Assembly (NCBI GenBank): GCA_001430745.1
Contig: KQ482029.1
Span: forward strand, 133,562 to 144,600
DNA length: 11,039 bases
DNA from: Auxenochlorella pyrenoidosa
Lineage: Eukaryota > Chlorophyta > Trebouxiophyceae > Chlorellales > Chlorellaceae
Direction: 5' to 3'
The notes beneath the pieces are model-generated. The model was not told the origin of the DNA, ran no database searches, and worked only from the letters and a program-made list of their open reading frames with translations. This document shows positions 1 to 7,582 of this stretch, one piece after another (the first letter of the stretch is position 1; each line of letters opens with the position of its first letter). The position numbers and the translations under genes were made by a program.

Positions 1-608
1 GCTCCGAGATGGCCAGCGCCTTTGCCCAGACCGGCACCCCGCTGCCGCCCTGGCGCCAGCACGCCGCCATGCTCAGCAAGTGGCAGCCGCGGCGCAGCGA
101 GGAGGTGGACGTCACCGCCGCGCTCAACAACGGCGCAGGGCTGCTGCTGGGGCCCATGGGGGCGCCGGGCGGCGGCGGCGGCGCGCGGCGCGTCACCGGC
201 CCCTCCACCGTGGCGCAGCGCCTCATGATGCTGGGCGTGGCGCAGCAGCAGAGCAACCCCAGCCCCATTGCCGAGGGCGTGGAGCACGGCTCGGCGGAGG
301 AGGATGGGTGGGGCTCGGTGGATGTGCCCGCATCTGCCGCCTCGTCAGCCTCCTCCCTGCACCTGGACTGGGACGAGGAGGGGGCAGCCAGCGATGGCGC
401 CCTCCCGCCTGCACCCACGTTGCGGACAGCCTCGCCTGCAGCGCAGCCCGGCGTGTCCCCAGGCCCCGCCGCCGGCATGCCAGTGGCGGTGCCGCAGCGC
501 ACCGTGTCTGGGCCGGCGCAGGGCGTGCGGGGCAGGGCGATGTACGAGGGGATGCGCGCGGTGGCGGCGGCGCTGCCCCACCGTCGCAACAACACGTGGG
601 CCGGCTGA
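1..608 (+). CDS. 3' terminal exon of a DUF506 (PDDEXK-like) family protein, partial
   Basis: The reading frame is open from base 3 to a TGA at 606-608 (201 codons visible); the 5' exons are off the left edge. The first ~30 residues read S-E-M-A-x-A-F-x-x-x-G followed by LPPWRQHAAMLSKWQP. This is the ending I know from the plant DUF506/TIGR01615 family (PF04720, a predicted PDDEXK-nuclease-like fold), where a C-terminal helix leads into a PPWR-x(4-5)-Y/M-x-x-KW motif. The following ~165 residues are a low-complexity tail rich in Gly, Ala, Pro and Ser with an acidic patch (EEDGW...DWDEEGAASD). That tail is longer than in land-plant members and looks disordered. The biochemical role of DUF506 proteins is not established. 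The ATG at 9 is an internal Met, not a start, because the conserved motif begins upstream of it. Family assignment rests on one short motif, so it is probable, not certain. It converges with the minus-strand gene ending at 1781. Confidence 0.68.
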   Translation, partial: SEMASAFAQTGTPLPPWRQHAAMLSKWQPRRSEEVDVTAALNNGAGLLLGPMGAPGGGGGARRVTGPSTVAQRLMMLGVAQQQSNPSPIAEGVEHGSAEEDGWGSVDVPASAASSASSLHLDWDEEGAASDGALPPAPTLRTASPAAQPGVSPGPAAGMPVAVPQRTVSGPAQGVRGRAMYEGMRAVAAALPHRRNNTWAG

Positions 609-1068
609 GCCGCCGGGCGCCCACACCTTGCCTGCTTCCGCTGCCCGCACCTACCCTGGGCGCCTGGTGCCTGCCTTGCACCTGTCCAGCCTGATTGCTG
701 GCGCTGGCGCCGCCTGCGCCCCGCCTGCCTCGAGCCCGCCCATTCTGGGGCGCGAGCGCTGCCTGCACCCCCCCTCCACACTGCGCGTATGTGCATCGTC
801 TCTGTGTGAGTGCCCGTCCCCTTCTCCCCGGGCCCTCGGACCTTGCCCGACAGCAGCTCACCCGATTTTCCCCAAGCTTTTCCAGCCGCCCCTCGCCCCT
901 TCTCATGCCCCTGATTCGCTTAAAGACCAACGGTCGCCGCTCCCCTCCTGTTGCAACCCTTTTCCCCCCCAGCACATGCATCCCCACATCCGCAAAGAAC
1001 GAAGCCCGCGCCCGCCTCCGCCCTCCCTCCCAGCGGACGGCGGCGCGGAACCCTTCAGGCCGTCACAT

Positions 1069-1098
1069 GCGGCGCAGGGGGCCTTTGCCCTGCGCCGC
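1069..1098. repeat. Perfect 11-bp inverted repeat (GC hairpin)
   Basis: GCGGCGCAGGG at 1069-1079 is the exact reverse complement of CCCTGCGCCGC at 1088-1098, with an 8-nt loop. It lies in the presumed 3' UTR of the left gene, about 180 nt before its TGTAA signal. It could be an RNA structure affecting 3' end formation or stability; the function is inferred. Confidence 0.7.
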
Positions 1099-1280
1099 CT
1101 CGGCACAGTTTTGACAAAGCATGAACTGCATGACCGGTCCCCCATGCAATGCACATCGGTCCCCCTTTCCAACACATTTTCATGCTCTCTGCACCATCCC
1201 CCCCTTCTGGCATCTCTCCCACTGATCCACTTGTCAACACTGATGAATGAACTCGCCCCTGCTTGGCCTGGCCTGCACCC

Positions 1281-1285
1281 TGTAA
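1281..1285 (+). terminator. Candidate TGTAA poly(A) signal for the DUF506-family gene
   Basis: TGTAA is the usual poly(A) signal of chlorophyte algae. It is the first one found after the stop at 608, implying a 3' UTR near 690 nt. A second TGTAA at 1546-1550 is an alternative. Confidence 0.5.
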
Positions 1286-1780
1286 GGCTGTCATGCACAC
1301 ATGCGTGAGTGTGGTGATGGTGTTGCTGATGCCTCACACGCAAGGTTTGGGCAGCCCTGGCCCGCAAGCGTTGGAAGCAAAGTGAAAGAATAGGTAAAAC
1401 AGGCATTGCAGTTCGCAACAACAGGTCGCTCGGTGACAGGCGGCTGGTGGTGAGCAGGGCGCAGACATCCCATTGGGTCAGGAAAACGCAGTTGGCGGGG
1501 GGGAGGGATGGCGGGGCAAGGCCAAAGTAGAGGGGCCATGTGGGTTGTAAAACAGGGCAACGTATCGGGCTACAGGGCACAGCGTTCTTGGACAGGCATC
1601 CCACCTCACAACAGTGCAGGGCTCCAGCAGGCAAGGAAAACAGGGCTGCTAGGAGGGGTGAAAGCGCTAGGGTGCTTCAGAGGGACTCAACTCGGATGAA
1701 AACAGGTGAGGGGGGCAAGGGCAGGGCAGGCAGGCCCACAGCACGGGCGGTCTCCTGCTGGGCTTCAACGCCCAGGTTTG

Positions 1781-2127
1781 TCAACAGGCGGTCAGAGTAG
1801 CAAGCGGCTGGCCCGCCATCCAGGAGCCCTGGCAACTGGGCTTGGGCGGAAGCTTGCTGGCAGAGGCCCAGCCCCGCTTGTGAGGTGGGACGCCAAAGGG
1901 CCAGGCCGCGGTGCCCGCTGCAGCGGCGGCGGCGGCGGCTGCCTGCCGCTGCAGTGCTGCGGCCAGCTGTTGTTGCGCTTCCCAGATGCCTCGCTGCCAT
2001 TCTGGGTGCAGGGAGGACATTGGGCGAGCCTCTGCTTCAAGGAAGGTGCTGCCGCCCCAGGCAGCAGCCAGCTGCTGTCGATGGCACTGCTCGTGGTACT
2101 GGAGGCTGGCCATCAAACTCGTGCCAA

Positions 2128-2172
<45 letters not shown>

Positions 2173-3242
2173 TAGGGACTGGCGGCAGCTGGGCGGGGCC
2201 AGGCAGGGGGGGGCGCTGCAGCTGCAACCGCAGCACGTCCTGCTGCTGCTGGGCGGCGTGCGCAGCAGCCTGGCCCCGCTGCTGCGCCTGAGCCTGCTGG
2301 GGCGCGGGCGAGCAGTGCAGGACCCCCACGAACTCCAGCTCGTCGCACGCAGTGATGTTGGTCCGCCCCGCGGGCAGGCGCAGGCTTAGCTGGCGGCGAC
2401 CGCGGCTGGCCAAGATTGGGTTGGCCCGGCCAGCAGCGGTGCTGGTGTGGGGCGCTCGCCAAACCGACGGGTCGCTGCAGTAAGGGGCGGGGCGGGCGGC
2501 TGGCAGATGATGTCGGCCCAGTGCTAGTGCAGCCAGGGGCCACCCTGACGACTGGCGGACCCTTTCTGAGCTGGGGGCTGGGCAACTCCCGTCAGGAAAG
2601 CCTGTACTTGCCACCTGGGGATTCTCCAGGCTACTAGAAGCAGAGGTGCCATGCACCAGAACAGCACCCCTCACAGGCCTCCAGCTGGCGCCTGCCGCCG
2701 CACGCTGCCGCCCACATGCCGCCGCGTCCCGCATGCTCGCGGCATGCCGCCCTCGTCCGGCCATTGTAGCAGCGCGGGCTGCAGCAAGCACCCACCTGTG
2801 GGGCCCCAGGCGGGCCTGCTCGTGGATCTGATAGTCCATGGCGCGGCGCTTGAGCTGGAAATAGAGCGTGGGCGAGTCGATGCCAGCAGGCCAGAAGGGC
2901 TGGTAGGGCTCGTCCAGTTGGTTGCGCCTGCACGAGGGCATGAAGAACGAAGTGGTGATTGGTGGGAGAAGGTAGCAGAGGATGGGTGCAGGAGGGAGGG
3001 GCTTGCCAAGGAGATGACGAGCGACTGGCGTGCCAGCGTGTCAACGCAAGGTTGCTGCGGGTCACCGGCGGGGGTCACCAGTCTCATGGGCTGCCTGTGC
3101 GGGCATGCTGCCAGGCGGGGGTATGTAGGCGAACCCACCTGGTGTTATCACAGAGGGCATAAGTGAGGGCCACGGGCAGGTCCGTCAGGCACGACCCGCA
3201 ACACGTGGGTTGGGAGGACGACATCATGTCAGGGTCACGCAT
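1781..3242 (-). CDS. Uncharacterised Gln/Ala-rich protein (three visible exons)
   Basis: I do not recognise this family. Model on the minus strand: exon 3242-3139 (or from 3249 if an upstream exon is spliced on), exon 2927-2796, and exon 2633-1781 ending in TGA. Both introns (3138-2928 and 2795-2634) have GT-AG borders with AG|GTGGGT donors, and all junctions are phase 2, so the frame holds; it gives about 362 aa. Visible parts: an N-terminal Cys cluster (PTCCGSC, ~residues 12-18); a well-ordered segment in the second exon with YQPFWPAG and YFQLKRRAMDYQIHEQARLG (~43-75); a possible beta-rich piece at ~156-186 (GRRQLSLRLPAGRTNI, then CDELEFVGVLH); pure Gln14 at ~234-247; a further Gln-rich region; and an Ala9 run near 310-320. 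Polar low-complexity runs would fit a nuclear or RNA-binding regulator, but nothing shows this directly. The start is uncertain: ATG at 3242 sits just inside an acceptor-like CTTTCAG|GG. Confidence 0.55.
2129..2170. repeat. Trinucleotide repeat (CTG)14 / (CAG)14
   Basis: Fourteen uninterrupted CTG units on the plus strand read as CAG codons on the minus strand, giving 14 consecutive Gln in the uncharacterised protein. The absence of CAA interruptions suggests a recent or length-variable microsatellite. Confidence 0.95.
2634..2795 (-). other. Intron of 162 nt, in frame and open (retainable)
   Basis: The donor is CACAG|GTGGGT and the acceptor is TTCTAG|TAG. The length is divisible by three and the host frame reads through it with no stop (54 codons), so retaining it would give a longer protein, not a truncated one. 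The acceptor is a TAGTAG tandem (NAGNAG type) allowing exon starts at 2633 or 2630, differing by one Ser codon. Confidence 0.6.
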
Positions 3243-3555
3243 CAAGGCCCTGAAAGGAAAGGGTGGACTGATGAGCGCGAGCGAGATGAACGCAGAATCA
3301 ATGGGGCTTATGGGGCAAGCTTGCTGCTTTGCCTGCTGAGGCAGGGTGTCGTAAACCTCGCGATCATTACAAACTGGTTGCCAAGGGCCTCGTCACGCTG
3401 TGTTGTTTACATTTTAGGAGTTGCTTGCTGCAAATTGTGAAGCGACGCAAATAATTTTAGGGTATCGCCCTGCCAGCTGGTGGGCCCTGCTGCTCGATCA
3501 TCGTAGCATGCAGCCTTGCCTGCAGGGTCGGCCCCTAACCACCCAGATACCTTAC

Positions 3556-3800
3556 CATGAACTAACCCTTATAGCAGCGCTCACTTTCAAAATGCCTGCG
3601 GCTGCAACCAACTGGCGCGCACTTTGCGTGCGGGCCAGCCAGCTGGCTCCACTGTTTCCCACTGGGTGCCAGGCCTGCTGCTGCCAGCCTGACGGCACCT
3701 CCACCCACAGGCTCCTCAGCAGCGAGGCCAACGACACACACGCATACGCATGAACCACAGCATCAGCCCACATTGGCCTCGCCCTGCGGGCAGGTAGCAC
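3556..3800 (-). other. Possible upstream exon of the polyQ gene
   Basis: On the minus strand an open frame from ATG at 3800 runs 81 codons to TCATG|GTAAGG (exon end 3556), a near-consensus donor. Joining it to the acceptor CTTTCAG|GG at 3249 (intron of 306 nt) keeps frame exactly with the next exon. The peptide itself is not recognisable and the region could instead be 5' UTR or the upstream gene's tail, so this is tentative. Confidence 0.3.
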
Positions 3801-3820
3801 CCACCAACTCTTAACAGTTC

Positions 3821-3825
3821 TTACA
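3821..3825 (-). terminator. TGTAA poly(A) signal for the SLP phosphatase gene
   Basis: TTACA on the plus strand is TGTAA on the minus strand, about 630 nt after the phosphatase stop and the first such motif met. Further minus-strand copies at 3411-3407 and 3371-3367 are alternatives. Confidence 0.55.
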
Positions 3826-4453
3826 CGAGATGCACCGGATTGCCGGAATTAATTGAGTGTTGGTACAGGACAGTGTCCGAAGGAAGCGACTATGAGAGAG
3901 GGGCACAGGGAGGAAGGCAACGCGCCGACATAAAATCTGCGATGCGATGAGGAGCTGGGGGATTTCTGTGCGAAAAAGAGGAGCAAGCGGGCAGAAGGCA
4001 GCAGAGAAAGGGAGCAGACTGGGCCAGAGCCTGGGGCTTGCAGGCTTGATTCTGCCAGCCAGCAGCACAGTCGTGGGGGTGACAAGATTCAGCTTCACGC
4101 TATGCTTGCTGGCAGGCTGAACAGATTGCCACAGAGAGTCAGGCAGGAGGGAAAACGACAGGGAAAACGAGGCAGCAGCAGCGCACAGGCGCTGTGGTTG
4201 GCTGGCTGGAGCGGGGCTTGGAAGAATGAGGCTATGCAAAGCGCACGATCAAGGAGTAAGGGTCGCCTACCAACTGCGTTGCAGTGCACCGTGGGGCTGC
4301 GGAGGCATGCGTTGCTGCAGCTGCTGCTGAGGCTGATGCTGTGGGCCTCTGTGTGCTACACTGCACTCACCACGCGCGGGGCGCCCAGCGGGGGTGCATG
4401 GCGAGCTCGCCAGCCGAGCCAGGCTGCGCCTCGCTAGCACGCTTCGGGCTGCC

Positions 4454-7293
4454 TCACGCGAAGCTGGGCGCGCCGGTGTCCATGGGCGAGGGCGAGGAGG
4501 GGCGGGGCGGCTCGGGCACGGTGGTGGGGGCGGGGTCGGGGTACACGCGGCGCGCCGTCTCCACCCCGTACATGGACTGCCGCAGCATGCGGGCCACCAG
4601 GCGGCCCTCCTCGTCGGCGCTGAACTCCAGCACCTGGGAGAGGGGGGGGGGGGGGCGAGCAGGGTGTCAGGTCTTGGGCAGCGGGGACAGGTGGAGGGCC
4701 CAAGCACAAGCGGCAAGGCTGGGCATGCCACAGGGTTGGTACCTGTCCCGCTGCTCGCAACCCAGCAGTATGCAGCTGCCCAAATGCTGGTGTCCGGGGG
4801 GATGCTGCGGGAGCGGCAGACACGCACCTGCGGCGCTGCATCCAGCACGCCGCTCGACATGCCGGCATCCACGCGCCACACGCGGCCGTCGCACTCGCAG
4901 TTCACGCCGCCCATCTGCAGGGGCGCGCGTAGGGTGGAACGAAAGCTGGATCACCCTGGCAGCGCCGCGCTGCGCAGCAACAGCTTGCCAAAATAGACAA
5001 GCTCCCAGCTGACTGCGGTGTGAACCCTCGTTCCCGATGTAACTCTGCGAGAACCAGCCTTGCTTTTCACAATCCTTGGTTGGAGGGTATGTCACCCACC
5101 TGCGGCGTGTGGCCCACCACCATGGCGCGCGCATTGAGCGCTTCCAGCGTCGCGCGCAGCTGCATGTTCATGTGCATCCGCTCATCTGCGAGGCCACGGG
5201 GTGCCAGAAGGGGACGCAGAAGGTGGTGAGCCAGTGATGACATTAAAGGGTCGGAGCAAAGCTGCAGCAATGGGAGCCGGTCGCTCATCGCTACCTGCCT
5301 CCTTGCTCTGCCCTGCGTTGCATCTACTTGCAGGTCACCGCTTTGTCCGCGCCCCTTGTGTATGTGGCCCCGTGTAAGGCGCCCCCGCGCCCCTCGACTC
5401 ACAGTCGCTGACGCGCTCCTTGCCAAACGTGCGGTTCCACTGCACGCTGTTGGAGTCGCCCATGGCTGGGAAGGGCGGCGCGGCCTGGCTGCCATCGGGC
5501 AGCACGGCGCCGTTCATCCAGGCCGCCACCTCATCATTGATGCGCTGGCCGGGGGTGGAAGGGGCAGGGACAGGCGGAGCACGGGTGAGAGAGGGCGGGA
5601 AGGGCAGGCATGGCAGGTACGGGCGGGGGGCCGGACACAAACACGGCCAGGTGCCCTGCCCTGCATCTGTGAACCAGCGGCAGCATCCCGTCCCTTGCAC
5701 TGCCCCCCCCGCCTCCCAACCTCACCTGCAGCCCATACTTGAGGTGGTGCGGCAGCAGGCCGCCGTGCGCAAACACAATGTTGTTCACCACCAGCACGGT
5801 GGGGTTCTTGGCCAGCTCGCGGGCCATGGCGCCCCCGGGCTGGTACAGGTACCACCGCGCCTGCAGCGGGGGGTGGTGCGCAGGAGCGGGTGCGCGTCTG
5901 TAGGGCGGCTGGCAGCGCCCGAGCTTGCATTGCCTCAGACAGCAAGCGGACGTTGGCGGGTGCGCAATCGGCGGACAGCGCCGTGCCAGGGCTGGGCTGC
6001 TCAGGCAGCAGCAGGGCGGGGCCACGTGCCTGCAGGATGCGACGCTGGTCGCCCGCCGCGATGTCGGCCTCGCTCAGCCCCGCCGCGCGCGCCGACTCGA
6101 AGAATGCTCCAGGGGTGACATACCTGCCAGCAAGGTGGGGGGGCACATGACGAGCAGGTCGCACCAACATTGCAGGCCTGGGGTGCTTGGCTACCTGCAG
6201 CGTGCAGCAGGCTGCTGTGGGCCACCCTGCACAGCATCCCAGTCAAGCCCGGCGCTGCCCGCTGCTGCCCACCTGAAGTCGCCAGCCACATTCAGGCTCT
6301 CGTGGTTGCCGTTGAGCATGTACACCGCGCCGCCCTCCTGCCGCGCCTGCCGGTCCAGCTCACGCAGCAGCAGCACAGAGCCTGCAGGTGTGGCGCACCG
6401 AGGCAGGGGAGCGGGATCAGCAGCAGAGCGGCGGAGCAGGGCGGCAGGCGACACACAAAGCACCGGCATTCTGGCGCCGCCAGCAACAGTAAAGGCAAAG
6501 AGGTGCATGCCCGGCTTGCCAAACCGGCCTGCCCAGCCCCAAGAGCCTGCCCCGCTACGCCTGGCCTGGCCGCAGACAGCTCACCAATCTCGCAGTCGCC
6601 GCGGTCGAGCACGTCCCCCAGCTGCACCACCACGGTGTCGCCGCCCACCCACTTGATGTGCCCGCCATCCTCTGCCAGCACACCCGCCATCTCTAGACAC
6701 GCTAGCGCCTTCTGCAGGTCGCCATGGATGTCACCAACTGCAGGGCAGACGAGGCATGAAGTTGGATGAAGCCACAAGGCACAGCGCTCAACAGACGGCA
6801 AGCTGGCGGGTGCACGGCAGGCGCTTGCTCATACCATGGCCGCCTGACAAGCGCGCCTGGAGCAGGCAGACACAGCAGCGCTGGGCTGTGGGACTGGTAA
6901 AGCCAGCGCCAGAGCTTGCAGCACCCACTCACTGGCAACGATGCGGCCCGTGGCCTGAACGAACACAGGCGGCCCTGTGTGCGGCTTGGGCGCCACCGTG
7001 CGCACTGGCTCTTCCCGTGGCGCAGCTGTGCTGCTTGACGGCGGCAGAAAAGACACCGAGGGGGCCTGAAAGGTGGCAGCAGAGACGCGGCCAGAGCGCG
7101 CCGCCGACGCGCACACTGCCAGCTGTAGGAGAGAGCGGCGGGTGGCGGCGGCCGTGGTGGGGCGCCGCTGGCGAAAGTCGGGCGCCCAGGGCGACAGCCG
7201 GGGCTCAGCTTGGATCTGGCCAGCGGGCTGAGCCGCCTCCAGCCGCCGCCCCGCAGAACGAAGCTCGGCTAAGCCTCCACAAACAGCGGCCAT
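4454..7293 (-). CDS. SLP1: Shewanella-like protein phosphatase 1 (PPP-family metallophosphatase), chloroplast
   Basis: This is a serine/threonine-type PPP phosphatase of the bacterial-like SLP class, known in plants as a chloroplast enzyme. Nine exons on the minus strand: 7293-6933, 6737-6585, 6381-6273, 6123-6030, 5860-5726, 5544-5403, 5185-5100, 4914-4828, 4633-4454. They sum to 1347 nt (448 aa) with every phase matching. The first ~105 residues are Ala/Arg/Ser-rich and look like a transit peptide. Catalytic motifs follow in family order: GDIHGD (122-127), GDVLDRGD (161-168), NGNHES (195-200), AHGGLLPHH (270-278) and VVGHTPQ (354-360), with metal ligands Asp, His, Asp, Asn, His and His all present. 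The conserved MGDSNSVQW and MSSGVLD segments also match plant SLP1. The insertion between GNHE and HGG is shorter than in Arabidopsis. The last ~30 residues are Pro-rich. The start ATG has a good GCAGCATGGC context. One intron is GC-AG. It is transcribed divergently from the C2orf69 homologue. Confidence 0.93.
4642..4655. repeat. Homopolymer G14 (C14 in the intron sense strand)
   Basis: Fourteen G on the plus strand form an uninterrupted C run in the last phosphatase intron, ending about 8 nt before the AG at 4634. It serves as the polypyrimidine tract of that 3' splice site. Confidence 0.9.
5861..6029 (-). other. GC-AG intron in the SLP phosphatase gene
   Basis: The exon ends ATCCTGCAG at 6030 and the intron begins GCACGTGG; it ends GCTGCAG at 5861 and the next exon reads GCGCGGTGGTAC. 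Only this phase-0 junction joins ...DQRRILQ to ARWYLYQPGG as the family alignment requires. The nearby GT at 6026 is phase 1 and breaks the frame. A phase-0 GT further in (AAC|GTCCGC) would insert about 25 residues in a conserved place and has a poor donor. Confidence 0.72.
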
Positions 7294-7582
7294 GCTGCCT
7301 CTCCGCAGCCACCGACGCCGCTCCGAGTTTCAAGGAAACGTAAAGAGCTGGAAACGCAGTGGGCAAGTGGTGCGGTCTTCCAAGCAGAGCAGGTGGTCGA
7401 GCTTGAGAGCAGGGCGTAGGCTGATGTTTGTTAAATGGTGAACGAAGGAGGACAGGGGTGTGTGAGTGTAGGCACACTGGTTTTGGCAGAACCCCGTTGG
7501 CAGAGACCCCCCAGCTGCATCGGCATCCCGGTCTGGCCACCCTCTTTCCGCTCCAGCACAGTTTCGATTGCTGACACTGTGC
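7294..7582. promoter_or_regulatory. Divergent promoter interval between SLP1 and the C2orf69 homologue
   Basis: The interval separates the start of the minus-strand phosphatase from the proposed start of the plus-strand C2orf69 homologue. It must carry both 5' UTRs and both promoters. I see no clear TATA box. It is less GC-rich than the flanking exons. If the second gene instead starts at 7759, the interval is 465 bp. Confidence 0.45.

Larger units (their letters stand above)
609..1780. other. Convergent 3' untranslated/intergenic region
   Basis: This stretch lies between the stop codons of two converging genes. It has no convincing coding exon: the open frames in it, including a 243-codon one on the minus strand, show no recognisable domain and are expected by chance at this GC content. 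It is C-rich at 609-1230 and then more mixed. It contains TGTAA at 1281-1285 and again at 1546-1550 on the plus strand, plausible poly(A) signals for the left gene, and a GC-rich hairpin at 1069-1098. I found no TTACA (minus-strand TGTAA) by eye, so the 3' end of the minus-strand gene is not defined. Confidence 0.6.
3250..4453 (-). other. 3' UTR of the phosphatase gene plus possible promoter/5' exon of the polyQ gene
   Basis: From 4453 down to about 3805 this is most simply the 3' UTR of the phosphatase gene, ending after TGTAA (minus strand 3825-3821). Below it lies 3250-3800. This part holds an AT-rich patch at about 3405-3470 with two copies of ATTTTAGG (3411-3418 and 3454-3461), and a candidate upstream exon ending at 3556 before GTAAGG. 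No conserved coding sequence was recognised in the stretch. Confidence 0.5.

Noticed and set aside
223..987. 254-codon minus-strand open frame opposite the DUF506 exon
   Set aside because: Arg/Pro/Ala-rich translation typical of an antisense shadow of a GC-rich exon.
903..1634. 243-codon open frame on the minus strand across the convergent 3' region
   Set aside because: No domain or plausible splice-compatible neighbour; long chance frames are common at this GC content.
1706..2389. Plus-strand frame with a poly-Leu run
   Set aside because: The poly-Leu is the CTG reading of the (CAG)14 tract; the minus strand has consistent splice sites and better protein character.
3268..3293. CTGATGAG followed by GAA, resembling part of a hammerhead ribozyme core (plus strand)
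   Set aside because: No stable stem II forms between the two pieces, the GAAA box is not intact, and no matching stems I/III or cleavage site flank it.
5861..6029. Extra residues in the open frame as a lineage-specific insertion in the phosphatase
   Set aside because: Reading through runs out of frame with the next conserved exon; removing the GC-AG intron gives a contiguous conserved sequence.
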